Shown here piece after piece: positions 1-8,900 of a DNA stretch of 64,000 bases. Every line of letters begins with the position of its first letter. Positions within the stretch are counted from its first letter, which is position 1. This stretch comes from Flavobacterium sp. HSC-61S13 (GTDB taxonomy: Bacteria > Bacteroidota > Bacteroidia > Flavobacteriales > Flavobacteriaceae). A model generated the notes under the pieces. That model was not told the origin of the DNA and did not search any database. It saw only the letters and a list, made by a program, of their open reading frames with translations. The stretch covers positions 79,220 to 143,219 of the forward strand of contig NZ_JALJZV010000010.1 of assembly GCF_024171535.1 (NCBI RefSeq). The letters run 5' to 3'. The position numbers were made by a program, and so were the translations under genes.

Positions 1-1991
1 TTGGCTTTTCCCTCTACATAGGCATAACTACCTCCGATGGTTAAATTGGATCGCAGTTTGGCGTCTAGTGTCAGCTCAAATCCCTTGACTTCTTCAGGTT
101 CGCGTTGTGCCATTAAAAAGCCACCAACGTCTACCAAGTTAACGCCCAAATCAGAAGTACTGATATAATAAGCTGCTGAGAAGTTAAAGATGCTGTAACG
201 GCTTGAAAAACCGATTTCGTAGTTGTTGGTAATAATCGGATCGGTTTCTAAATTGCCCAAGGTATTTTCCTTGGCCCTTCTTAAGATACGTCCCAATTCA
301 TTAATCGCAAACCCTTGAGAAAAACTGACAAAGGGGTTGAATAATTCGTATTTATTATATCGTAAGCCCGCATTAAATACCGTGGCTTTATAGGGTATAC
401 TACCTCCGCTAACAAAAATACTGCCCTCGTTTCCCGGTCCGGTAGCAATGGTATTAAAATCATCTACCTTAACCTGCGCATTCTCATAACGAACTCCTCC
501 TTTAAAAATCAAATTTTCAAAAAAGTCTATTTTTAACTGCGCATACGGCGCTATGTTTACCATATTCATTTTGGGAATATATACTCTACCATCAACCAAA
601 TCTTGGTAAGTGACATCGTTTAAAAGATCCAAACCGTAAGTGATTTCAGCGGGTAGGTTTCCGATTGTAAATGGCGTATTTAAATTGATACGCACCCCTT
701 TTTTGTCGGAATTAATCATGGTTTGTCCCGGTCCATACCAAGCGGTTCCCGAAGTGACATAACGATTCATCGAACTAAAAGTATTCATATATACCGTTGC
801 ATCCAATTGGGTATCCAACCATAAATTGCTATTGGTATACGTCAACATCGCATTATGGTTATAGGGAGTTCCTGCCGGTTTTCCCGGCTCTTCTCCGCGA
901 ACACCTATAGTAGGACTCTGACCATAAACCCCATTTTTACTGATGTATTTGGCGTGTTGGGTGCTTCCATAATAATTATAGAGCGCTGTTATCGAAGAGT
1001 TATCATTGATATCGTATCCGATCTTTACAAATGCATTATTGGAATAGGTATTGGATAGGCCGTCGGTTTGTCCGACAGGCAAGCCTTCGCCATCGCGTTG
1101 CAGTCCTGTGTAGTCCAATGTTCCACCAAAAGTATAAGTCCATTTGTCTTTTCTTCCCGAAAAATATTGAGCCACGCGATATCCCAAGGTACCAGCGCTG
1201 TTATAGGGATTAAACGATGTACCGATAGTAGTTGCTCCTTCTAAAACTTTATTGCCGCGGTTTTTTTTGGTGATATAATTGATGATTCCTCCGCCTGAAC
1301 CGTTTCCATATATAGAAGTAGCGCCTTTGATCACCTCTATACGTTCAATGACATTGGGATCTATGGTACGTAAATCACGAGCTCCATTCATCAGTGGTGT
1401 CGATTGGGGAATACCGTCAATAAGTACCAATACCTGACGCCCGCGCAAAGTTTGCCCCGAATTGGTAGCCTTATTGGTTGAAGTTCCCAAACCCGGAACA
1501 GTATTTCCCAATATCGAAGCCAAATTCGTAGTGATACTACTTTGCGTTTCTATATCTTTTTGATTTAAAATCGTAACCGATGAAGGTACAGTACGTATAT
1601 TTTCGGCTTTTCTACCCGCTGTAATGACCACTTCGTCCATCTGAGTATCATCCGTTTTTAATACCAAAACATAGGTTAATTGCGTGATCTCAGCAGGAAA
1701 ATTTTGTTTAAAATCCAGATACCCAACCGCGGAAATCGTTATGGTAGTGTTTTGCAATACCCCCTTATCCAACAGCACTACTCCCGCATTGTCTGAGGTA
1801 GCTAAAATGCCCGAATTTCCAATTACATTGGCATAAGACACCGGTTGATTAGAAGCGTTTTTAAGCTGAAGGCTGATCTCTTGAGCAAAAATTTGATGCG
1901 AAAAAACAGCACAACAGATCAAAATAAAAGCTCGCAATTTGGTGTGAATACCGGTTTTGTGAGCGGCTAACTCTAGTGATTTGGCAATCAT
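1..1991 (-). CDS. TonB-dependent outer-membrane receptor (3' end outside window)
   Basis: Read on the minus strand from an ATG at 1991, an open frame runs to the left edge of the window (663 codons, no stop). It begins with a signal peptide ending near a VFSHQIFAQ stretch. A CarboxypepD_reg-like domain of about 80 residues follows. Next comes DEVVITAGR and a plug domain with LRGRQVLVLIDGIPQS and IEVIKGATSIYGNGSGGGI, then beta-barrel sequence. This order is typical of Bacteroidota TonB-dependent transporters, and the plug resembles the siderophore-receptor branch (IutA-like). The inferred role is TonB-driven uptake of a ferric siderophore across the outer membrane. The substrate cannot be read from the sequence, and the C-terminal barrel strands lie outside the window. 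Confidence 0.9.
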   Translation of the reverse strand, partial: MIAKSLELAAHKTGIHTKLRAFILICCAVFSHQIFAQEISLQLKNASNQPVSYANVIGNSGILATSDNAGVVLLDKGVLQNTTITISAVGYLDFKQNFPAEITQLTYVLVLKTDDTQMDEVVITAGRKAENIRTVPSSVTILNQKDIETQSSITTNLASILGNTVPGLGTSTNKATNSGQTLRGRQVLVLIDGIPQSTPLMNGARDLRTIDPNVIERIEVIKGATSIYGNGSGGGIINYITKKNRGNKVLEGATTIGTSFNPYNSAGTLGYRVAQYFSGRKDKWTYTFGGTLDYTGLQRDGEGLPVGQTDGLSNTYSNNAFVKIGYDINDNSSITALYNYYGSTQHAKYISKNGVYGQSPTIGVRGEEPGKPAGTPYNHNAMLTYTNSNLWLDTQLDATVYMNTFSSMNRYVTSGTAWYGPGQTMINSDKKGVRINLNTPFTIGNLPAEITYGLDLLNDVTYQDLVDGRVYIPKMNMVNIAPYAQLKIDFFENLIFKGGVRYENAQVKVDDFNTIATGPGNEGSIFVSGGSIPYKATVFNAGLRYNKYELFNPFVSFSQGFAINELGRILRRAKENTLGNLETDPIITNNYEIGFSSRYSIFNFSAAYYISTSDLGVNLVDVGGFLMAQREPEEVKGFELTLDAKLRSNLTIGGSYAYVEGKA

Positions 1992-2023
1992 TATACGCTT
2001 ATTTAGATTTAATTAAAGTAGCG

Positions 2024-2054
2024 CAAATATATCTATTTATTCAACTTATATTTG
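2024..2054. promoter_or_regulatory. Inverted repeat and -7 box upstream of the TonB receptor
   Basis: CAAATATA at 2024-2031 and TATATTTG at 2047-2054 form perfect 8-bp inverted arms 15 bp apart. The left arm read on the minus strand is TATATTTG, a perfect match to the Bacteroidota -7 consensus TAnnTTTG, about 33 bp upstream of the receptor start. The right arm is the same box facing away, so the pair is either an operator or back-to-back promoter boxes. No clear -33 TTG lies at the usual distance. An iron-responsive operator is possible but is inference. Confidence 0.4.
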
Positions 2055-2317
2055 AAAAAAAATGTAAAAAAATCATTAAAATAGACTCCCCCTAGAGAAA
2101 AATTAAAACACCCACAGATCGCATACAATACGGTACACTTAGCGATTATTTATTTCTCTTTTTTCTTAATTTAGTATATAACCCCGTTTTTAGTAATCGA
2201 TTACAACTGCGAGAAATGCGTATATGCGGTAAACCTAAACATCAATCAGTGCAAGTATACGCCCACAAGAAATTTAGTACATCGAGTTTTACTCCCTATA
2301 TGAGTTCAACAGTGAAT
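2055..2317. other. Intergenic region without a recognised gene
   Basis: AT-rich sequence between the end of the cytochrome gene and the receptor promoter. I saw no rho-independent hairpin and no convincing gene. The plus-strand frame from 2216 is antisense to the cytochrome gene for much of its length and resembles nothing I recognise. Confidence 0.5.
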
Positions 2318-2890
2318 TTAGTCTCCCCCGATCATCTTGGAAACGATTCCTTTTTTATCGGTATATTCTCCAATCACGATGCCGACAAAATGCACTACTA
2401 CAAATATGGGAAACCAATAAATTGCCCATTTATGTACCATCTCCATCGGGGCTTTAAATTGACCATCACCCCACTTTAAATACATACCCGTAACTATGCC
2501 AACCAATAATAAAAGGTAAAGCGCTATATATAGAAATCCTTGTAATCGTCGTTTTAGGGCTTGTCCTTTCAACAGCGGATTGGGAAAACTAATCCCTTGA
2601 AACAACATGTAAATCACCCGAATTACAAAGGCAAAAAACAAAGCATAGGCCGCATAGATATGCCATTCCCACATCGGACTCAAAATCGTTCTGGCTATCC
2701 CCAATTTTTGATCTTTTTCTATATTAAAATCGCTGGAAGTGTACAGATCAATTGCACTGATAATGGTTCTCTTGTTCATCCAATACATCCGTAAAAAACC
2801 CGTCATAAATAAGACCAACATCGCTAAAGCAATTATCCAATGTAACATTCGGTGAAGTGCCGAAAATCGGTTATTATTTTCTCTTTTCAT
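2318..2890 (-). CDS. Di-heme b-type cytochrome, cytochrome b561/hydrogenase b-subunit fold
   Basis: 190 residues with four hydrophobic helices (about 14-33, 75-98, 116-136 and 153-175). Four histidines lie in helix positions expected for two b hemes: H17 in RMLHW, H77, H153 and H167. This matches the cytochrome b/b6 membrane-anchor family found in Ni,Fe-hydrogenase b subunits and cytochrome b561. It probably passes electrons between the quinone pool and a periplasmic or membrane partner. It sits upstream of the TonB receptor on the same strand but 326 bp away, so co-transcription is unproven. ATG at 2890 is the only reasonable start. The partner and electron donor are unknown. Confidence 0.8.
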   Translation of the reverse strand: MKRENNNRFSALHRMLHWIIALAMLVLFMTGFLRMYWMNKRTIISAIDLYTSSDFNIEKDQKLGIARTILSPMWEWHIYAAYALFFAFVIRVIYMLFQGISFPNPLLKGQALKRRLQGFLYIALYLLLLVGIVTGMYLKWGDGQFKAPMEMVHKWAIYWFPIFVVVHFVGIVIGEYTDKKGIVSKMIGGD

Positions 2891-3049
2891 ACTATAAATT
2901 TTAAGATAAAAGGTAAAAAAAATCCCACTTAATAAGCAGTACTGTTTTACATAAAAACAGCACTTTAAGGTACAATTTTGAAGAGGCTGTATCTTAACTC
3001 GAAACCGTCTTTTATGCTCTGTTTTTATTTCAGAAGAGCGAATCCGAGT

Positions 3050-3253
3050 GATTTTAACACGAATCCGTTTATTCGCTTATAAGCATATAAAACCCCGTAG
3101 GGGTGAAATGATTCTAAGGCGAATACGCCTATGTGCACATTCGCATATAGGCATAGAAAACCCCGTAGGGGTGAAATGATTCTAACGCGAATACGCGTAT
3201 GGGCTTATCCGCATATAGGCAAAAAAAACGTAGGGGTGAAATGATTCTAAACG
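3050..3253 (-). repeat. Short tandem array of CCCCGTAGGGG-type units (3 copies)
   Basis: Three tandem units of roughly 65-70 bp. Each carries a GAATACGC-type segment, a GCATATAGGC-type segment, and then ACCCCGTAGGGGTGAAAT followed by GATTCTAA. Cores lie at about 3092-3107, 3160-3176 and 3228-3241, and the third has lost its CCCC half. The core ACCCC-GTA-GGGGT can form a small hairpin. The same unit in the opposite orientation makes up the larger array at 16801-17220, including the GCGAATGTGC and CATAGGCGTAT spacer words. The array lies between two divergently transcribed genes. No protein-coding role is evident. Confidence 0.85.
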
Positions 3254-3285
3254 TTGTGTAGAATTCGAAAATATGTGTAACTTTA
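3254..3285 (+). promoter_or_regulatory. Possible promoter of the FMN reductase
   Basis: TTG at 3254-3256 and TAACTTTA at 3278-3285 are separated by 21 bp, and the -7 box differs from TAnnTTTG only in the last base. The box lies about 60 bp upstream of the ATG at 3347, immediately after the repeat array. This is a weak prediction based on the Bacteroidota consensus only. Confidence 0.3.
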
Positions 3286-3346
3286 TAAAGGCATCCTGCT
3301 GATAAGGAACTGCATTTGTTTTATTTCCACTTAAAAATAAAAAACT

Positions 3347-3904
3347 ATGAAAAATTATAAAGTAGCTGTTGTTGTAGGGAGTCTGCGCAAGGAATCTTAT
3401 AATCTAAAATTAGCAAAAGCATTAACTGCTTTGGCTCCAGAATCGCTAAAACTCGACATCATCAACATTGGTGATTTACCGTTTTACAACGAAGATGTAG
3501 AAGTAACTCCTCCACAATCTTGGACGATTTTCAGAGAGCAAATCAGCGCTGCCGATGCCGTACTTTTTGTGACTCCAGAATACAACAGATCGGTACCGGC
3601 TGTATTAAAAAACGCGATTGATGTCGGTTCACGTCCGTATGGAAAAAATGCTTGGGATGGAAAACCCGGTGCTGTGATTAGTGTATCAATAGGTGGTATC
3701 AGTGGTTTTGGTGCCAATCATCATTTGCGTCAGTCGTTGGTGTTTGTCAACATTCCAACCCTAGCACAACCCGAAGCTTATATCGGAGGTGCCGCTGATT
3801 TATTTGATGAGCAAGGCAAACTAAACAACGAGTCAACCAAGGGGTTTCTGAAAAAATTTATGAGTGCTTTTGAAAAGTGGATACACACCAATGTCCAATC
3901 TTAA
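3347..3904 (+). CDS. NAD(P)H-dependent FMN reductase (YieF/ChrR-like flavoprotein)
   Basis: 185 residues with a flavodoxin-like fold. GSLRKESYN at residues 11-19 is the FMN-phosphate loop. PEYNRSVPAVLKNAIDVGSRP is the family signature near the flavin in chromate/quinone reductases of the NADPH-dependent FMN reductase family (PF03358). Length is normal. The likely activity is two-electron reduction of quinones or other acceptors in the cytosol as a protection against redox cycling; the physiological substrate is not determinable. Its stop is only 3 bp from the stop of the convergent repressor gene, so transcripts may overlap. Confidence 0.85.
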   Translation: MKNYKVAVVVGSLRKESYNLKLAKALTALAPESLKLDIINIGDLPFYNEDVEVTPPQSWTIFREQISAADAVLFVTPEYNRSVPAVLKNAIDVGSRPYGKNAWDGKPGAVISVSIGGISGFGANHHLRQSLVFVNIPTLAQPEAYIGGAADLFDEQGKLNNESTKGFLKKFMSAFEKWIHTNVQS

Positions 3905-3907
3905 TTT

Positions 3908-4672
3908 TTAAATACGCGCTTTTAAGTCTGAAATATCCTTTCTGATTTCTCTCAGCATTTCCGTCATCGTATCCTCCCCACTACGATCGGGAACAAATTC
4001 TCTAGTGGCTATACTACAAGTGTATTCCCACACCTCCAGAATGTCTGAAGCCTTGACTTCATAGGCAGGGTAAAAATGATTGTCCGATTCCAAGACCAAA
4101 CTGTTCTTTTTATTTCTGTTGAGGCGTTTGTAAACCATACCTTCGCTTTTGGTAATCAAGATATAGGTTTTGCCGTCAAGCACATCGCCCAAACGCTCTA
4201 CATAACGACCGATGATGATGGAGCCGTCTTCATGAGGCGGCATCGAATCACCTTCAACCGGAAATCCACGGTGTTTTCCCGGCCCTAAAAAAGGCAAGGA
4301 GATTTGCTGTAAGTTTTCGATATACTCGGGATCGGAATAACCGTTTAAATAACCGGCTTTGACCTTTTGAGTAACCACTTCAATAAAATTCTCTCCCTCT
4401 CGATCTACCGTGATGGGCAATACCAAACGATTGCCTTCCAACTGTAATAAATCGTCCATAGGAATTTTCCGAATATCCACAGAAAGCAATAAATCAATGC
4501 TAATATGATAATAATGTGCGATTTTTTTTAGGATTTCATAAGGAGCTTCCGAGGTTCCATCTTCATATTTGACATACCTCCCCCTAGTAATCAAAAGGCT
4601 TTCGGCAAGTTTTTCTTGAGAAACCTTCTTTTTAATCCGCAGATTTCGAATATTATCAGAAAATAAAGACAT
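3908..4672 (-). CDS. LexA-like XRE-S24 repressor with self-cleavage domain
   Basis: From ATG 4672 the protein has 254 residues. A longer upstream frame exists, but it would begin inside the operator/promoter region and adds an unrelated N-terminus. Residues 1-65 are an XRE-type helix-turn-helix (NIRNLRIKKKVSQEKLAE). The C-terminal half is a peptidase S24 domain with nucleophile S143 in GDSMPP and general base K182 in VYKRL. Their 39-residue spacing is close to that in LexA and UmuD. An Ala-Gly bond at 106-107 (VKAGY) sits where LexA is cut. The inference is a DNA-damage-responsive repressor that cleaves itself and releases the divergent polymerase cassette. It has its own -7 box and an adjacent palindrome, so it probably represses itself too. 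Confidence 0.85.
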   Translation of the reverse strand: MSLFSDNIRNLRIKKKVSQEKLAESLLITRGRYVKYEDGTSEAPYEILKKIAHYYHISIDLLLSVDIRKIPMDDLLQLEGNRLVLPITVDREGENFIEVVTQKVKAGYLNGYSDPEYIENLQQISLPFLGPGKHRGFPVEGDSMPPHEDGSIIIGRYVERLGDVLDGKTYILITKSEGMVYKRLNRNKKNSLVLESDNHFYPAYEVKASDILEVWEYTCSIATREFVPDRSGEDTMTEMLREIRKDISDLKARI

Positions 4673-4680
4673 AGCGATAT

Positions 4681-4697
4681 TGTTACAATTTGTAACA
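4681..4697. promoter_or_regulatory. Palindromic operator of the S24 repressor
   Basis: TGTTACAATTTGTAACA is a perfect 17-bp palindrome around one central base. It lies 8 bp upstream of the repressor start codon and just downstream of the repressor's own -7 box. A protein bound here would block transcription of the repressor gene. The GTTACAA half is repeated at 4716-4722. Assignment to the S24 repressor is by position. Confidence 0.7.
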
Positions 4698-4698
4698 G

Positions 4699-4706
4699 CA
4701 AATATA
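4699..4706 (-). promoter_or_regulatory. -7 box of the S24 repressor gene
   Basis: On the minus strand this reads TATATTTG, a perfect TAnnTTTG match, 27 bp upstream of the ATG at 4672. No canonical -33 TTG is found at 17-23 bp; the closest TTG, within the second operator, is only 13 bp away. Confidence 0.55.
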
Positions 4707-4713
4707 GTTATTA

Positions 4714-4722
4714 TTGTTACAA
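4714..4722. promoter_or_regulatory. Second, shorter operator near the dinB promoter
   Basis: TTGTTACAA contains the same GTTACAA half-site as the 17-bp palindrome 20 bp away. It sits directly upstream of the plus-strand -7 box at 4730-4737. Two sites in the divergent promoter suggest cooperative repression of both directions. Confidence 0.55.
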
Positions 4723-4729
4723 GCTGTGC

Positions 4730-4737
4730 TAATTTTG
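4730..4737 (+). promoter_or_regulatory. -7 box of the dinB-dnaE2-nuclease operon
   Basis: TAATTTTG matches TAnnTTTG exactly and lies 22 bp upstream of the dinB ATG at 4760. The operator half-site at 4714-4722 occupies the spacer between the -7 box and any -33 element, as expected for a repressed promoter. Confidence 0.6.
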
Positions 4738-4759
4738 TCATTAATAAAATGAGAAGATT

Positions 4760-5941
4760 ATGGGAAGAGCTATTGTACACATGGATTTGGATACTTTTTT
4801 TGTGTCCTGTGAAAGGTTGGGAAATTCAGAATTAGATGGAATTCCTTTAATCATCGGGGGTGGCGACCGTGGTGTGGTAGCCTCTTGTTCTTATGAAGCT
4901 CGTACATTTGGAGTTCGCTCCGCCATGCCCATTAAGATGGCGCTACGGCTTTGTCCACAAGCCAAAGTAGTCAAAGGAGATATGGAATTGTACTCCAAAT
5001 TATCGCATACCGTGACTGAAGTCATTGAAGAGAAAGCCCCGGTAATGGAAAAAGCCAGTATCGATGAGTTTTACTTGGATATTACAGGCATGGACAAGTT
5101 TTACGGCAGTTATAAATGGACCGATGAACTCGCACAAGCCGTGACTCGTGAAACGGGGTTGCCGATCAGTTTTGCCTTATCAGTCAACAAAACCGTTTCC
5201 AAAATTGCTACCGGAGAGGGAAAACCCTTGGGAAACCTCCAAATCACCGAAAACATGGTACAGCCCTTTCTCAATCCACTGTCGATTCAGAAAATTCCCA
5301 TGGTGGGTCAAGTCACCTTTCAATTGTTATCGCGTATAGGCATTCGAACCATACAAACCCTTTCGGAAATGCCGGCAGAAGTGTTGCAACAGATGATTGG
5401 CAAAAACGGTATCGAATTGTGGAAAAAAGCCAACGGTATTGACAACAATCCCGTGGAACCCTATACCGAGCGCAAATCGATTTCAACCGAACACACCTTT
5501 ACCCAAGATACTATAGATATCGCGTTGCTAAAAGCTTTATTGATCGGTATGGTCGAAAAATTGGCTTTTCAATTGCGCTCCGAAGAATGGCTTACTTCCA
5601 CTGTCGTGATTAAAATACGCTATTCCAATTTTGACACGGAAACCAAACAGTGCAAAATACCCTATACGTCAGCCGACCATACCCTAACTCGATGTGTAAC
5701 CGATTTGTTCGATAAACTCTACCACCGTCGTATGCGCCTACGCCTGATCGGAATTCGCTTTAGCGGTTTGGTAAGAGGTACCTATCAAATCAATTTATTT
5801 GAAGATACCGAAGAGTTATTGTCCCTTTATCAGGCGATGGATAAAATGAAAAGTCGCTACGGCTTTGACGCGGTGATGCGCTGTGCCGGAGCATCCTTTA
5901 AACCGAATAACAAAGCCGCAATCTTAAAACGCAAATACTAA
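4760..5941 (+). CDS. dinB: Y-family translesion DNA polymerase (DinB/UmuC type)
   Basis: 393 residues. The palm carries the metal-binding motif HMDLDTFFVSCE (D9) and SIDEFYLD (D102, E103), so the active site is intact. CSYEARTFGVRSAMP is the Y-family fingers signature. A helix-hairpin-helix thumb (KIPMVGQVTFQLLSRIGI) and little-finger domain follow. It copies past damaged bases with low fidelity. It is first in an operon: the dnaE2-like start is 6 bp after its stop. The arrangement repressor/Y-polymerase/DnaE2 mirrors lexA2-imuA-imuB-dnaE2 cassettes. However, imuA is absent, and this polymerase keeps the catalytic acids that ImuB lacks. Damage induction via the divergent S24 repressor is inferred. 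Confidence 0.92.
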   Translation: MGRAIVHMDLDTFFVSCERLGNSELDGIPLIIGGGDRGVVASCSYEARTFGVRSAMPIKMALRLCPQAKVVKGDMELYSKLSHTVTEVIEEKAPVMEKASIDEFYLDITGMDKFYGSYKWTDELAQAVTRETGLPISFALSVNKTVSKIATGEGKPLGNLQITENMVQPFLNPLSIQKIPMVGQVTFQLLSRIGIRTIQTLSEMPAEVLQQMIGKNGIELWKKANGIDNNPVEPYTERKSISTEHTFTQDTIDIALLKALLIGMVEKLAFQLRSEEWLTSTVVIKIRYSNFDTETKQCKIPYTSADHTLTRCVTDLFDKLYHRRMRLRLIGIRFSGLVRGTYQINLFEDTEELLSLYQAMDKMKSRYGFDAVMRCAGASFKPNNKAAILKRKY

Positions 5942-5947
5942 AAACCC

Positions 5948-8900
5948 ATGTATCTCAATTGCCACTCTTTTCATTCCTTGCGATACGGAACCATCCCGCT
6001 TACGGATTTGGTACAACAGGCTGTGGCTTGTCAGGTCAAGGTTCTTGCGTTAACGGATATCAATACCGTTACGGGTATTTACGATTTTATACAAGCTTGT
6101 CAACAGGTCGAAATCAAACCCTTAATAGGTATGGAGTTTCGAGACAAACAGCAATTACGCTATATCGGACTGGCTAAAAATGCCCAAGGACTCGCCGCGA
6201 TGAATCGATTTCTGACCGCACATAATTTCAATGGCGAACCCCTACCCTTTGTAGCTCCCGAGTTGGAAGGAGTATACATCATCTATCCACTAGAAAATGT
6301 CCCTATCGATCTAAAATCCAACGAATACATCGGTATACGCCCCGAACAATTGTCGCTCTTAGTCGATAAGAAATGGCAGGTCTTACAACATAAAATGGTC
6401 GTATTGCAACCCGTAACTTTTCGCACCAAAAAAGAATTTAATCTGCATAAGATTTTACGCGCTATCGATACCAATGTATTGTTGTCCAAATTGACGGAAT
6501 CCGATTATTGCGCAACTACGGATTTTATGATTGATCAAGAAACCTTGTTAAGCCAATACACTCCCTTCCCCGATATCCTTGCCAATACGGAGCACATTAT
6601 CAATAGTTGTCATTTTGAATTTGAGTTTAAGAAACCCAAAAATAAAAAATTCTATACCAACAATCGACAAAGTGATATGGCCTTGTTAACCCGTTTGGCT
6701 CATCAAGGACTGATTACGCGATACGGAGCAAACCATCCACAGGCTAAGGCACGTGTAGAAAAGGAATTAAAGGTAATTGATGAACTCCAATTCAGCGGTT
6801 ACTTTCTGATTACCTGGGATATTATTCGCTATAGCAACAGTTGTGGTTTTTTGCATATTGGCCGCGGTAGTGGTGCCAATAGCATTGTCAGTTATTGTTT
6901 GGGCATTACGGATATTTGCCCTATTGAACTGGACTTATACTTTGAGCGTTTTTTAAACCTCAACAGAAAAACGCCACCCGATTTTGATATCGACTGGTCG
7001 TGGAAAGAACGCGACACCATATTGCACTATATTTTTGACCGTTATGGTGCCGAACACGTTGCTTTTTGCGGCACTAATGTCGAATTTAAATACCGTTCGA
7101 TCTTTCGAGAAGTGGGAAAGGTTTTCGGGCTGCCCAAAGAGGAACTCGATCTACTGGCCAAAAATCCGATGGCGATGCACGATTCCAATTCCGTGGTTAA
7201 ATATGTACAGGAATACGGCATGCTACTCGAAAAGTACCCCAATCAACGCAGTATGCACGCCTGCGGTATCTTGATTTCAGAAGAACCTTTAACCAATTAT
7301 ACGGTTTTGGAAATGCCCCCTAAGGGGTTTCCGATTGTTTTATTTGATATGCATATAGCTGAAGAGATCGGTTTTGAGAAATTCGATATCCTCAGTCAAC
7401 GCGGTATCGGACATATAGACGATAGCGTTAAACTGATTGCAAAAAATCGCGGGATTAAGGTGGATATCCGCAATACCGCTTTGTCCAAAGACGAGGCGAT
7501 TTGTAATACATTTTTGGCCCGCGGACAAACCATCGGTTGTTTTTATATAGAGAGTCCCGCCATGCGTGGATTACTGCGCCGTTTAAATTGTGACAATTAC
7601 AAAACACTGGTGGCCGCCTCGTCGATTATTCGCCCTGGAGTAGCCCAATCCGGTATGATGAAGGAATATATCTTCCGCCATAATTATCCCGATCGCTTTG
7701 AGTATTTCCACGAAGTATTTAAGGAACAACTCGGCGAAACCTATGGCATTATGGTTTACCAAGAAGACGTGATCAAAATAGCCTTATACTACGGTGGCCT
7801 ACCCGCTGCCGATGGTGATATTCTCCGACGAGCCATGAGCGGCAAAGGGCGTTCCAAATCGGCCTTGCAAAAGGTCAAGGACAATTTCTTTGCCTGCTGT
7901 GCCGAGAAAGGACATCCACAACAACTCAGCGAAGAGATATACCGTCAAATCGAATCCTTTGCCGGCTATTCATTTTGCAAGGCTCACTCGGCATCCTATG
8001 CCGTAGAGAGTTATCAAAGTCTCTATCTCAAAGTGCATTATCCGATCGAGTTTATGGTGGCTGTTATCAATAATCAAGGGGGATTTTACCGCACAGAAGT
8101 CTATGTCCACGAAGCGCGTATGTCTGGTGCTACCATTCAAAATCCCTGTGTCAATTTAAGCGAATACGAAACCACACTCTATGGTGTGGACGTATATTTA
8201 GGACTGATGCACCTAGAAGGACTCGAAACCAAAATTGCCCAATTCATCGTTAAAGAACGGATACAAAACGGAGTTTTTCACTCGCTGGAAGATTTTATCA
8301 ACCGCATCCCCATAGGCATAGAGGGCATTCAGATTTTGATTTTTATCGGAGCCTTTCGATTTACCGGAAAAAGCAAAAACCAATTACTCGTGATTGCCCG
8401 CTTGATTCTGGTCAATTTTAAACCCGAAAACAAGCATCCCACACTGATGCAAGAACCGATTAAAGAATACCAATTGCCCGTATTGGAACGCTCGCCTTTT
8501 GAAGATGCCTTTGACGAGATTGAACTGTTGAGTTTTCCCGTATCCTGTACGCCTTTTGATTTGCTACAAACGTTATACAGAGGAAATATTATGGCAAAGG
8601 ATTTGATATATCAACACAAAAAGACTGTCAAAATGCTGGCTTATTTGATTTCGAGAAAACACGTGCCCACCAAAAGGGGAGCGATGTTTTTTGGAACCTG
8701 GATCGATGCTGAAGGCACTTATTTCGATACCGCACATTTTAGCGATAGCCTCGAAAAATACCCGTTTCAAGGCGGTGGATGTTATTTGCTGTTGGGTACC
8801 GTAGAAGTGGACTACCACTTCCCCACCATTACCATCAGTAAAATGGCCAAAATGCCTTTTGTCGCCGACCCGCGTTACGACCATGCACAAAAACGCCCTT

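Noticed and set aside
2216..2479. 87-codon plus-strand frame
   Set aside because: Mostly antisense to the b-type cytochrome, whose four heme histidines make the minus strand the real gene.
4673..4780. Upstream extension of the S24 repressor to 290 residues
   Set aside because: It would translate the operator and both -7 boxes and overlap the start of dinB; ATG 4672 starts right at the helix-turn-helix.
4760..5941. Calling the Y-family protein ImuB
   Set aside because: ImuB lacks the catalytic acids, whereas D9, D102 and E103 are present here; DinB/UmuC type fits better.
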